Shown piece by piece: positions 42,845 through 54,930 of a stretch of DNA of 64,000 nucleotides. The translations under genes were made by a program, and so were the position numbers. The stretch is from Cunninghamia lanceolata (taxonomy: Eukaryota > Streptophyta > Pinopsida > Cupressales > Cupressaceae), in the NCBI GenBank assembly GCA_027924645.1, contig BSBN01000213.1, positions 30,444,501-30,508,500 of the forward strand. Direction: 5' to 3'. The first letter of the stretch is position 1, and each line of letters begins with the position of its first letter. The notes beneath the pieces were generated by a model. That model had not been told where the DNA came from and did not search any database. It saw only the letters and a program-made list of their open reading frames with translations.

Positions 42845-44289
42845 GCACTGCTATCTATCAAAGATGCTAAAGTCCTAGCTTTTAAGGATTTTGAAACTTG
42901 CAAGGGTTGCTTGCCTTCAATTTCTAATCCTTCTCCAACTCACAAAATACACATGTTTGATCTTGATAGTGAGAAATTCTAAGTTATATAAATACAAGAG
43001 GGAAAAGTGTGTGATGTAAAGAAGACCACTTTAGTCAATCCCTTATTTGGTAGATTGGGTGATCACAATACAAAACCCTAGGGGAAAACTAAAAATAAAG
43101 TGGTTTGTGATATGATGGATACACAAGAAGGTAATGGGGATCGTAATGAAGGATGTAAGAATGAAAAAATATATGGAATTGTTCATATCTAAATAGGAGA
43201 GGATTGGGAGGGGTTTTTAGACTCTAGCAAGTGAGGAGAACAAAGGAAAAATGGTAACTGCCTCCTATGAGGAGAACGATGAAATGGATGGGGAGAAATG
43301 AGAAGAGGAAAATGAGATCACAATGAATCCATAGCTTGAATCTAGCACAAGGGGCTTTACAATATTCAAACTTCAGAATCCTTGTCTTGTTGTCTTACTC
43401 ATTGATGGAATCTTTGCAATCACCTGTGTGTTGGGAGAGGAGTGGTAGTACAAGTTTTTCAAATGATGTATTATTGTCAAAAAAAATAAAGAGGGTTTAA
43501 GAATAGTTCCATACTAAGTTTTTAGGTAGGTTACCATTAAAAATATAGTAAGGATTACAACACGAATAGGTAGGTAAAGTTACTTTTTAAAATTTAAACA
43601 TAGATACTGGCATTGGGTTAGTACAGATCTTTGGATACTAGCATTTGGTCAATGTAGGTGTCCTTGAGGAGCCAAGGGTCTAAACTTTCAAGGATGATAG
43701 ATGATATGTGTTCCTAAGGCTGGAAGTACTCATATCATCCTTGTATGATCAAAGAAAGGATTAGAAATAGGTGAAATGATCCTAAAACACAACTAGCGAA
43801 GTGGACACCAAAATGAGTGCAGAAACATAAGATGGAAATTACAAAGTAGGAAATTTCCAATTTTACAAGTACTAGATCGAGGATGAAATGATATGCAAAA
43901 TACTATATCATACTTAATTCTATAATTCCATGATTGTAAACAAAATTGTAGCTGCAATTATGACAAATTCTCATGATTGCTTCTTTTTGGTGATATTGTG
44001 CTTCATGCGTACAAACCCGAAGATATTGTTTACCTTCTAATGATACTTAATTGTGAATAGTATGGTGTTCAAGAACACCTTTAAGATCTTGCTATGCATG
44101 GGTTTGAGTTTTAAACTCCAGGTTGCACCTTAGTCAAACCCCTTGTCATTTTCGCCTGTGATTATCAATGAAAACATAAAAAAAACACAAAGGATTATCG
44201 TGGGGAGGGGAATTTAATATCATTCTCGGAACCAGCGTTTAACGCTAGCCCCAAAAGTTTTAGCATCGTTTTCTTCGAGATAATTGAAG
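42845..44289. other. Spacer upstream of the dehydrogenase, with a decayed + strand frame
   Basis: The 42860-43440 part has long stop-poor pieces on the + strand (for example FKDFETCKGCLPSISNPSPT) separated by stops; I could not assign it to a family. It may be an old element or pseudogene. The remainder is AT-rich with no feature seen. Confidence 0.35.
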
Positions 44290-44644
44290 ATGGTAGAAGC
44301 GCTTCAATCATAGAGCACTAAATTTGTTTCTGCTGTCTTTATCCCTGAACTTGGTATATGCTTTTGGGCCGGTTGTGAAAGTAATCTATGCACTTGTCTT
44401 GCCAAGATTCTGTCGTTTTATGCACTTGGACTTGAAGTCATTCATATTGTTGCCCTGTGATACAAATGATTGCACTTGAAAAAAAAAAAAAAATGATCTG
44501 GTAGAAGCTATTTTTATTGTTTTTCTGCTAATATTACTGTAAAACCAATGGCTACAAAGAAGTAATGATTATATTCTACTTTCAAATTGTGATTTTGCAC
44601 ATGTTCAAGATTATACAGAAAATGATTTCATGATACGTTTGCAG

Positions 44645-44906
44645 GTGGTGGAACAGCCAAACTCTTGCTGTGGTTACAGGGGCAAATAAGGGCATCGGTT
44701 TTGAGGTTGTCCGTCAACTGGCAGAAAATGGTTTCACTGTTGTGCTCACTGCAAGAGACGTCGCTAGAGGATTGACGGCTACAAAAACTCTTGAGGAACA
44801 GGGTCTTAATAACGTTGTATTCCATCAACTGGATGTCCAGAGCCCTCACGGTGTTGTAGAGTTTGCAGAGTGGTTGAAGGACAACTATGGCGGCCTCGAC
44901 ATCCTG
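44645..44906 (+). CDS. SDR exon with the NADPH-binding loop
   Basis: 262 bp with a canonical acceptor (TTTGCAG) and donor (GTAAAT). The reading frame is open throughout and starts in phase 2. Conserved blocks: RWW-type lead (WWNS), TGANKGIG (cofactor loop), TARD, and a LDVQS block equivalent to the 'LDV.D' that binds the adenine ring. It ends at ...LDIL, one codon before the NNAA motif, a known exon border in this family. Confidence 0.85.
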
Positions 44907-45065
44907 GTAAATTATACCCACTTTGTTGAACAGATGAAAAATAATCAACTTTAGATTTGGTTTCATCTTTGGATTGGGTAAAAATTGAATTTTGGTGAGC
45001 TTTTGTGAAATTATTTAATGGTCCAGGAGTAATAGTCTTAGTTGTTGTGGATGACATTCTTCTTG

Positions 45066-45300
45066 TTGTTGATGTTGTGTTCTTATCCTTGATGATGTTG
45101 TTATAGTTTTATAAGGTGTTTATTTTGAGTTTTTCTACTAATCAAATCAATTTATATCTTTAGTTCTTTGTATGGTTGTTGATGTTGTGTTGTTCTTATC
45201 CTTGACAATGTTGTTATAGTTTCATAAGGTGTTTATTTTGAGTTTTTCCTAATCAATCTATGTATGTTTTAGTTTTTGTATTTAGTTCTTTGTATAGTTC
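45066..45300. repeat. Intron tandem duplication, 110-bp unit
   Basis: TTGTTGATGTTGTGT...TTATCCTTGA...ATGTTGTTATAGTTT...ATAAGGTGTTTATTTTGAGTTTTTC occurs from 45066 and again from 45176, diverged by small indels. Confidence 0.8.
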
Positions 45301-45345
45301 TTGTACTTGGCTCTTCGCTTATAATGGGCTCATTGTTTTAGTATA

Positions 45346-45585
45346 TTTTGTTACCTCTTGAATTATTATTGTTATTGTAAATTATTGTAATTCTAGGCTT
45401 AGCCTTCACATTGCCACCTCCTTTGTAATTTTGCTATGTTCAATTGAAAAAAATAAAAAAGATTTTGTTACCTTTTAAATTATTACTATTGTATATTATT
45501 GTAATTCTAGACTGATTCTTTGTAGCCTTCATAGCTGCCTTCTTTTTTGTAATTTTGCTATGTTTAATTGAAACAAGAAAAAAAG
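45346..45585. repeat. Intron tandem duplication, 117-bp unit
   Basis: TTTTGTTACCT...TGTAATTCTAG...TTTTGTAATTTTGCTATGTT.AATTGAAA occurs from 45346 and again from 45463, about 15% diverged by eye. It lies directly after the other duplicated pair, in the same intron. Confidence 0.8.
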
Positions 45586-45669
45586 TATCTATTAGTTATT
45601 TTGACTCTAAATTAAACGAGGTGGATGGTTGGTGCACTCAATGTAAAGTTTATCTTTTGTCCATTTTAA

Positions 45670-47400
45670 ATTTTAAATTTTTTTTGATAAAGAGTAAAAG
45701 TAGGGTTTTTGAAAGGCTCTAACCCTTCAGTACAAAGCCATAAAGATGAGGCAATGAATCCCAACAAGCCTAAAACAACAACAAGCATGTAGAAAAAACT
45801 GCAAAACTACAATGAACCAACAACAGCCCAACGAAAGACTAAAAATAAAAGACAAAGTGCCTACAACCCAATAGCCAAGAAGGACAAACAATCAAGGTGA
45901 TTTAAAATCAAAGCATTTCACAATACAAGGAACCTCCCTAGATCTGTAGGATCCTTGTGACCAATATCTTTCTTTGCATGACATCCATCGTTGGGAGTCA
46001 CTGCAGAAGGGCTAGGCATCAAAACCTTACTTCTAGAATCCCTTGGAATGTTGGGAGCTTGGATCTCCTTGGGACCTATATTTTCCACTATATCTCTTAC
46101 GTAACCAACCTCATGTTGAGGCTCAAGAGATTATTAGCAATCCTTTTGAACAAGAGGAAGAGGTTTCTTCCTCCAAACTTGCTGAGAGTGTTTTCCAAAG
46201 AGGTAGCCAACCATAGAATGACCTACATTATGGACTGTGTTACAAACCATAAATGAATCCTCAAACACAATTCATTGTTTCCATGCACCCAATTTGGAGG
46301 AAAGGGAGATCTCCAAGGGGAGAGCTTTGTCCACATCCACAAAAACACAATCTAGCAAACAACAACCTTCTCCAAGAATTGGTAACCAAGTCCACTAACA
46401 CTAGTTGACCAAATGAATTGGAAATTGTAGGGAAGACCTCCTCATCCCAACATTCTATGGGTAGATCAAGGAGCCTGACCCAAACCAAAAGCATGCATAA
46501 ATTTTCCTTCTCAAGGTTGAAACCAAGAATCCACTTCTTAAGGGAGAGACTAGCTCTACCAAGAAGCCATGGACCAAGTGAAATGGCTCTATCACAATCA
46601 TCCTGGTTCAAGAAAGCAAATAAAATGAAGCCCTAAGAAAAGTAGCAATCTTTGAATGGCCACAAGGGGACCATTTTCACTAAGCCCACTACTTGACTAC
46701 ATCAAGATTAGGTTAGGGCCCCAAGAATTTTCCCACCAAAGAAAGCTTCATCTTAGACATTGCTTGTTCCATGATGAAATCGAGAATGCTTAGAAAGCAA
46801 CTCTTACTAGTATAGCAAGGAACAATACCCAACTCAAACTCAACTGTCCCTGAAGCCGACACAATAGTGTCCACCTTACCAGACATAGCAAGTTATGTCT
46901 CAAACTATGATCTAGGAATAATCACCATAGAGGCATTGCCCAAGGCAAGAGCAGGTGTTGAAGGAACATCCTCCAAACCCCCAACCTTTCAAAATTAGGA
47001 GACTTCTATTCAAAACAAAACATCCCCTCAAGCATCGAACCATGAGAGCCCACAGTAGGGGAAGACTGACACAAATGAACCAGAACCAATGGTAGGTGAG
47101 GGGGAAAGGAAGCCCCACCGAAGCACCCAATAGAGCCCAGCATCCCTAGCACCACCAAGTGAAGAAGAAGGAGGAATAATTTACCCCAGAGATGCCTTCC
47201 AAGCACATGAAATGGAGTGCTAAGCCTCCAACCAAAGCTCCAAAATACTTTTGTCTTCATCTTCATCATAAGGGAGTTGCCATTCATCTGCATTGTTACC
47301 ATGGTTTGCCATCCTCATCATTGCCACTCCCATTCTCACCCTATGCAGGATTTGAAAACCTTTTTGCACTCTTGCTCCGCTCACCATCATAAAAATGTTA
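45670..47400 (-). mobile_element. LINE-like element with ORF1 only, in the SDR intron
   Basis: On the minus strand 46611-46261 reads NQDDCDRAISLGPWLLGRAS and LLVWVRLLDLPIECWDEEVF, followed by FARLCF: this is DUF4283, the ORF1 domain of plant L1-type LINEs ('GPW...G..L......P.F.........VWVRL..LP...W'). At the minus-strand 3' end (about 45780-45680) the text LWLCTEGLEPFKNPTFTLYQ runs into an A-rich tail. No endonuclease or reverse transcriptase was seen, and the 5' part (47302-47006) is an unassigned frame. Boundaries are approximate; no target duplication was found. Confidence 0.65.
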
Positions 47401-47876
47401 TATATTAAAGATTGGTTTAAAATCTTTTACTTAAACATACAATGATTCAATGGTTAAATAGTCACTGGTAATTTTACATCTCATCTAAGTGTAAAAATAG
47501 TAAATAGTTGTCCTATTTTTATTGACAAAAAAATTATCTTTCAATATTAGACCATTTGATATTTAATAATAATGACCTCAAAAAATAACAATATATCTAA
47601 TTATATGTAATATTTTTCTATCCATGAATTATACACTTTTAACATATTTTTTAAAATTATAAAAGTTTATATAATTTATTTAGATGTTTTTATTTGTCTA
47701 TGTTTTTCAATAAACTGATTACCTGATTTTAATAGTTATTAAAGACATTTTAAAGTTTTCTTCCTCCATTTAGGAAAGATTTTTTTTTAGAACAAGGACA
47801 TATTATTTTTTCACACTTTCTGATCCGTACTTTTAAATAATAAAGTTTTTTTCTGGGGGTTAATGTTATGGTTCAG

Positions 47877-47945
47877 GTCAACAATGCTGCTATACTTGGT
47901 TCTGTATCAATCAATAAATTGGAACCTGGTACCTCCAATCTATTT
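47877..47945 (+). CDS. SDR exon with the NNAA motif
   Basis: 69 bp, 23 codons, bounded by AG and GTAAGA, in phase 0. It carries V-NNAA-ILG, the structural motif that follows the third strand of the Rossmann fold. No further exon was recognised to its right. Confidence 0.82.
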
Positions 47946-50900
47946 GTAAGAACAATCTGTTTTTTCATTTGAATTCTCCTGAAGTTTCTAGAAATTTTCT
48001 AATTTGTTTTGTGCAAAATTTCCATTTTAGAAAAATTTCCCCTTTAAGAGTTTTAGAATGCTTTTACACATTTATTACATTCTTTGGAGTTAAATAACAC
48101 TTAATGTTCAATATTTAGCCATTAGAAGCTTTCTGTGACATGAGTTTGAACACTTCAAAAAGAATCCATGGATGTGAACATAGAGGAAATTAAACAATCA
48201 TAGCTCATAATATAGCCATACTTTTTTACGAAATTCTTTCGGATGATATCAGAAACTGAACAGGCTGTTTGAATCAACAAAACCTGAGACCATATGTCTA
48301 TTTGCCTCATAATATAGGTAGTTTAATTAAGACCTTTTTCTAACATATTACTTCTATCAGTAATGAAGTGCTCCATTCTTCTCTATTATATCAAGAGAAA
48401 ATCATGAGTCTTCACAATAATGTGCTCGAGAACTTAGGCAGACCATTGGAGCCCTACCAAATGAAATTGTAAATCTAATCTCTATCATTTAAGTGGTAAA
48501 TTCTGCTACACTACATGCTGCTTCCCTCTTTATCCTTTCTTTCCCCACATATAGGCTAAGAATACCTTCATTACTGTTCTGAGTATTGTTGTCTGTACTA
48601 ATCTAATATGAGCAATTAAAATGTTATAAGTTCAGAAATTACACCTTTTTGGTCAATGGCCAAAAATATGGGGTTTTCAAGCTCAATCCCACATTCAAAC
48701 TCTTAAGAGACAATATGGAGCCACAAAATTTAAACACTCTAACCAATCTACCACTAGAGAACAACTATCACACCACATCACAAGGTTATTAAACACAATT
48801 TTTTCAAATTAGTTCTAAAAATATATTAAAGAATCAACTATGATGTTTTTTTCCCATTTTCTTTAAAATTCATTCTTCCTTTTGGTTTGTTTTTTTTTAA
48901 ATTCATTCTTCCTTTTGGTTTGTTTTTTTTAAGTACATTCTTCCTTTTGGTTTGTTTTTTTAAATGTGCATTTACAGAATATTTTTCTTTAAAATGTTTT
49001 TTCATTTTTCCTTTTATATACATGTTTTTTTAAATTGAAAAATGGGTTGCTTTAGTAAATATATATAGATATCATATGATTATTTTTCCTTTTACTTGTT
49101 TTTTTTTAAAATAAATTAGTAAATTTCCTTTTACTTGTTTTTTTTTTAAAATAAATTAGTAAATTGGTAATATGGGTTAGTTTAGTAAAAGGATACATAT
49201 CTTATAATTATAAGTGATTTTTTATTATACTAAAAGCATAATTATAATAATAGCAAAGGGTTGTAATCAAGTTAGTGGATAACAAAAACTTTTAAGGAAA
49301 AATATTTTTCCCTAATGTGCTATCTAAATTAATTAATATTATCAATAAACACATAATTAACATGTATAGATGATTTGGGTAAATTTTATTAGAATTATTA
49401 AAATGTTAACTTAGGAAATTAAATATGAAGGGATAGGAGTAGTTAGCTCTTAGGACTACAATGACAAATAAGCATGATGCTACATAGAACTTAGTTGTCT
49501 AGATATAGAAAAATAGAAGTACTCAATATGCTAGGTATCTAAAATTATGTGCAAACCTAGAACTCTATGCGAGTTGATCCTATGGCTCTAGATCAATTTC
49601 ACATGGTATGGATCTACCCTATAACTTGTAGATATAATTTGGCAAAATGTAGTCCTACTATCTAGTTTGCTCCAATCTCTATTGTCTGATGGTGCTTAAG
49701 GAATGACAATATTTAGAAATACCTTGGGGAAATTGTTGAATTACTAAGGTTCATATTATCCTTAGTCAACCCTCTATTTTACTAACTTTACGGCCTTTGG
49801 AAAATGTTAGCAGACAACAATTAGGCATGTAAGTGTCCTAGATGAATGTGATGCAGATTATGTTCTTTTTAGTGCTCCAAACAAAATATTCCTAGAATGA
49901 TTTTTCCCTTCAATGTATAGGATTTTTCAATAATTTTCATATATAAATTTATTCTCAAATGAATGTATTCAAATACCAAGACAATGAATTGTCACACAAA
50001 TCCATACCAAGTTGCCTTCCAATGGCTATGAGGAAAGAGCAAGAGTAAACAATTTGAGTTATGAAAATTTGAACTTTGGGTTAAATCTATGCCATGTACG
50101 ATCACCCCCACACACCATAGAAATGAATTGGGACAAGGAATGTTAGATCTTAGGATTAGGATTGTATATGTGGAATTATGGACTAATATTTATCAACAAA
50201 ATGTGTCGGAGTAGGTACAGGAAAGACAAAGAGAAAGTCACATGTATGGATATGTGTGTAAGAGTAAGTGAAGATGGATAGGGATTGGAGAAGAAGCCAA
50301 ACTTGGTACAAAAGTGTACCACATGTCACTATGTAATTGTATTAATACATTCTCTCAAATGTGCCTAAAATTAAATGAAAATTAGCATATGGGTATGCAA
50401 ATTTCACTACGACATGTTCCCTCCACTTTGAGGAGCATGTTAGTCCTAAATGAACATATATTCCAAAGTAAATGACGACTCACAAACATACATGTAAAGT
50501 AAATATTCAAACATAAAAGATGATATTAGGGTCCATATAAAGTAATGGACTCAACATAATTTCTTCTTGTGTTTATCTCTCCTTTGGCATGTGTACTTCA
50601 TGGGAAATTATAGAATAGGAAAAAGACATATGATGAGTATCTTTTTTCATACAAGTAAAAATAAGCACAACAACAAGTTGATTTTACTATTTATGATCAT
50701 GTGAGAGAGAGGGAGAGGAAAAAAAATTCCTATACAAAAGGTGGTGGGGTAATGTTTTGCTCAGTGTGTAGTCATAGGATGACATGGCGTATTAGGTGCT
50801 ACTAGGTCATGTGATCATGATCTATTTAGACATGGTGATGAGTCTCTATTTAAGAACATATAACTATATCTATAATCTCAAATGCTAGGAGTGTTAGTGA

Positions 50901-52099
50901 TATGATATGCCCCCTTCAATTGGTTGCATCCATTAGATGCAAGGAATTGGAGAAGAGTGAAAAATAGTACATAAATCATGTAAAGTAATGAATGTAATAA
51001 ATGCATTGTGTGACAATCAAATAAGTTCTATCTTAAATGATAGGTGTGGTAAGCATATGTGCTAGAGATAATTGTGAATGTACATAATTTTTCCGCTAGT
51101 ATAGGTAAATGAAGAAGGTGAGGTGGCCCTAATAGCCAAATAAAATTATGTAAGTCCATATAACAATAGAAAAGACATATACCCCCACGTGGCTCCAAGA
51201 AAATGACCATACAATGGTATATATAAGGCATGAGGTCCCTAGTGATAACATAACTCTAGATGCATGACATATTAAGCACTATTATGTGATAAATATTGTG
51301 GGGAAGGCAATGGTGTCCATAGTGTGATTCATAGTACATGATAGGGAATGCGATTACACAATAAGAGAGGGAAGTCCCAATGCCCAAAATATTATAAGAT
51401 GGCTCTTAGTACATGATGATACATAGGAGTGTAGCTATATAGGATGTGGTCATGAGAGTACTAAAAAATGGGCGCTCCTGCATGGGCAAGATTAGTGAGA
51501 TAAGGATCAATAAATTATATGGGAATAAGCAAGATTAAAAATAATGTAGAGTCATACAAATGGTATGGTAAGGATAAATATTTCCCTCCATTACTAGTTA
51601 TACATCATGTGATAGTCACAACTAGGTAATCATATTAGCATGTAGGTGCATATAGATAGGATGTGATCAATAAAGTGCATGAATAGATAATTGTCCCCAA
51701 ATGGTAAAATAGCAACATAAGGCTCAAAAATAATATGGGCATAATAAAGATAATGATCAATAAATAACTACCCCTTGCATATAATGGTCAACAATAGTAT
51801 AATCACAAGTACATGATGTTAATCAAGTCCTTCATCAATTTTCCATCATGAGTGGATAGGCCAAAGGCACTAGTACTGAACTAGAAAGTAATGATGAAAG
51901 TTTCTATCCAATTAGGTTTAAACTTACAACAAAGTTCTTCTTATTCTTTGGATTATTAAATGATTTACTCAAAGGACCAAATCTCTTATTTGAAAGTCTT
52001 GTTGGATTATTCTCGTGTTATACATTTTGTTTAGTTTCCTTTGATATATTATAGATTATATCGAATGTATTCACTTTTTGTTTGTCCAAGGTGTCAACT
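47946..52099. other. AT-rich spacer with short tandem repeats
   Basis: No gene recognised. Three copies of a 33-36-bp unit ATTCTTCCTTTTGGTTTG plus a T run lie at 48865-48966, and two copies of TTCCTTTTACTTG-T run-AAAATAAATTAGTAAAT at 49086-49165. The rest, to 52099, is AT-rich; the right part may be the 3' region of the gypsy relic that follows, but no LTR was found. Confidence 0.5.
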
Positions 52100-53010
52100 T
52101 CTTGTAAATTTGGAGTTCCTAGTATTTATAATCATCAATAATACTACAAAGGAAAACATGTAATGATAGAATCTCTAGCTCAAGTGGAACAATGACCTTT
52201 GTGCCATAAATTGATTAAGGTGTAAATCTTGTACAAAAGTGAGTATACTAGTGCAATATGCCCATAATGTGAGAACAAGTTGTGCAAGCCAATCTACGTC
52301 ATGTTTATCAATTATTTTCTACAATATCTACTCTATAGTCTTATCTGTGGCCTTCACTTGTTCATTACCTTATGGATAATATGAAGTGGAAAATCTCTAT
52401 TGTGTGTGGATTTTTTCTAGAAACTTCTTGAAATCCTTATTTTTAAAAGTTGTGTCATTCTCAACTTAATGATAGTATATGGCAAGACAAACCTACATAT
52501 AATATTATTCATTATAAAGTTGAAAATTTTGACCACCATGGTGGTTTTTATAGGTATGGATTCAACCAGATTCATAAAGTAATATAGTAGCTACAATGAT
52601 GAAGTTTTGTTCAAAAGAAAACATAGAAATATTACCCTCTAAATCTAGTCCCAATTTGAAAATGGCCAACATGAAGTATAGGGGTGAAGTTCTTGAGCCA
52701 TTGCATTTTTACATTACTATGTTTTTGACACATTGCACATTTTTGGATGAAATCATGGGAATCTTTCCCAATTTTAATCTAATATATATCATGTGTAATA
52801 CCTTTTGTACCGTAATTTTGCACTAACATGACCTCCTCATATGCCTCCATGAGCCTCTTGGCATGCATTAGATTTCTCTTGACCATTAATACAGAGAATT
52901 AATATGTAAATCAAATCCTTGTCAATATAGTACCTCATAATAAGCAAGCATCTAGCAGTTGATTTGAAAACATGAATGTGAGTATTTTTAGAGAATTGGA
53001 GTGAAAATCC
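52100..53010 (-). pseudogene. Gypsy integrase relic G2
   Basis: On the minus strand, with many shifts, the following blocks lie in order: EAHGGI and GGHVSAKL (zinc-binding His pair, about 52850), a Cys pair near 52720, DTTFKNKDFKKFLEK (about 52410-52450), GNEQVKATDKTIE (about 52345-52380), DWLAQLVLTLWAYCTSI (about 52250-52300) and YGTKVIVPLELEILSLHVF (about 52150-52205). They match the Ty3/gypsy integrase blocks 'DNG.QF..K.F..F', 'PQ.NGQ.EA.NK.I', 'W...L...LWAYRTS' and 'YG.E.V.P.E.E..SLRV'. The frame is badly eroded; its reverse transcriptase part would lie to the right, where element E begins. Confidence 0.8.
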
Positions 53011-53362
53011 CATTGAATCTAGATAAACATTTATTTAATGTCATGTAACTAGTCCCCACTTGTAGGTGTAGCACAAACTATGGCAAATGTATCTTGGATA
53101 GCTAGTTGTTTTAATCTACGAGTTTAATTAATGTAAAGTGATAACTATCATCATCCATTCTCATTAAATCATATAGTCACCATCTAGGGTCCCAATGAAG
53201 GGAATCCCAATGATAAGCCTATGCATTAAATATCATGCATAGTGGAAAAGAACATGCTACCCATGGAAACGAAAGCATAAATTTAATAATTGAAGGAATT
53301 ATGGCTATATTATAATGGGTTGTACCCTACTATAAAATGAGCACTTTAGGTGTGGTTCACTA

Positions 53363-53683
53363 TGCAAGAGTTGATTGAGAACTCCATAAGATCCAAGGAT
53401 CACGTACAACTAAAACAACCTTCTACACAAAGAGATAAGCAATGGAAATGATATGAAGCCAAAGAATTGATTAGATGCATATAAAAAAGGTACAATGTAT
53501 ACTGAGGAAACCCTTGTTATAAATACAATGATAAAACCCTAGGACAAACTAAGATCATGACAAGTATTTTAATCCTATGACATGAGACATAAATATTAAA
53601 TAACCTAAGTAATCTTAAGTATGCAAGTGTGAATAGGACCTAATATGAAACTAGTTAATTAATATACCATGTTCACATAAACA
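53363..53683 (-). repeat. Element D 3' LTR
   Basis: On the + strand TGCAAGAGTTGATTGAGAAC ... CATGTTCACATAAACA. It aligns with 56154-56464 throughout. The polypurine side (CACCCCACTAAATGC on the + strand) follows at 53682. Confidence 0.88.
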
Positions 53684-54930
53684 CCCCACTAAATGCAACT
53701 TAGGGAGAATGATAAAACAAAAAAATATGCAAGGATGGGTCCCAACTACAAGGATATGTTAGGTACCCATGTACAAACAAATCCCTCACAAATAGAGTAA
53801 AGGAGAGAAACCTATAGGAGAAAAGTCCTCTCCAAAAGGGAGAAAATAAGAAAGTGAAATAAAGAAGGAAGGACTCAACATGACCCCCAAGAACTACTTC
53901 TATCACCAATGTACAATCAATGTCCCCCCATGGGAGAGAAGAAGGGAAACTATGCAGCCCCCATATAATGTGTATCTCCTCTAGTGATGGTGGATTCTTG
54001 ACAAAGGATGATGGTGAAGATTCAAGAACACTGAACAACATTTCTCCCCTTGGGAAGAAACAAAATAAAGTATAGTTATGTATGATATCTTCCCATTCCA
54101 AATAGGAATATAAAGGAAGAAAGATCATGATGTATGACGATGTTTCTAAACTCTACTCAAATATCATATTTTAGTATCAAGAATGTGACAATCAAATCAA
54201 GTACATGCCTAATCAATGAAGTAGGTGACAAGCCAGGACCAAGTGGAAACTGATGTAGACCAAGATCCAAAGATGAAGATGATGGTGGGACAACAACTAT
54301 GATGGGCCTATCATCAAAGAGGATATGAACGTCCTTAAGTGTGTCTACCAAACAATAAGATGGGACTCACAAAATAAACCTATAATATTTGCCAAGCATT
54401 CATGCCAAAGAATGAAATCTAGAAGACTATGATGTACCTATTGAAAAGAATCACTCAAAGAAACAAGTGATAGAGATGTGATCTCAATGTATATCGTCCA
54501 ACTATACTGGCCATCATCTGATGATGTGTCCACACAAGATGTTTGCATATGAACAACTAGAGATGAATCTATCGATACTAGAATGCAAGAGTACTCAGCC
54601 TCAAGATACTAGCTCCTAGACAAAGAATATGAATCCTATGAATCTAGATTAGGAGCCATAGAAGACAAATAATTAATGAATGTCTTAGTAGGAGGAGAAG
54701 GAACATGAAGACAAGTCACTATGTCATTGAGACACTCAAGCTCTTCATCATAAGAATTCTCCTTTGATGTATTGTCATCATATGGTTGGTTATCACAATC
54801 ATCAAGGGGTACAAGATAGTCCATAATATTATCATCTAGGAATGGAGAGAGATATGGATCTCCATAGATCTCCCAGATTCTAGTCCAATAAGTTAGTGGG
54901 AACTCAATATATGTGAGATGGAACACAGTG
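53684..54930 (-). pseudogene. Element D residual coding and 3' region
   Basis: Minus-strand frames 54926-54636 (Asp/Glu-rich, YDEELECLNDIVTCLHVPSP), 54351-54157 and 54128-53700 are parts of one broken frame. The middle one (LKDVHILFDDRPIIVVVPPS) matches element C (LEGISLLFDDSYNTTIIPST). The last corresponds to the 3' region of E3. Function unknown; in E3-type elements this stretch is the hinge between integrase and reverse transcriptase joined directly to the 3' region. Confidence 0.65.

Larger units (their letters stand above)
44290..47945 (+). pseudogene. Short-chain dehydrogenase/reductase gene fragment
   Basis: Exon 44645-44906 follows TTTGCAG and ends before GTAAAT. It encodes WWNSQTLAVVTGANKGIGFE, then VVRQLAENGFTVVLTARD and, at the end, WLKDNYGGLDIL. 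The NADPH-binding TGANKGIG loop and the ARD specificity motif are intact. Exon 47877-47945, after TTCAG and before GTAAGA, reads VNNAAILGSVSINKLEPGTS plus three residues in the same phase and gives the NNAA motif. The family resembles plant menthone/salutaridine-type reductases, soluble NADPH-dependent carbonyl reductases; the substrate cannot be told. The catalytic S-Y-K exons are not visible in the following 16 kb. A possible first exon (44290-44353, ATG in context GAAGATGG) has an in-frame TAG at 44311 and the wrong exon phase. Either a gene with very long introns or, more likely, a truncated copy. Confidence 0.75.

Noticed and set aside
44806..45057. Minus-strand frames across the dehydrogenase exon
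   Set aside because: They are antisense to an exon with conserved motifs and correct splice sites.
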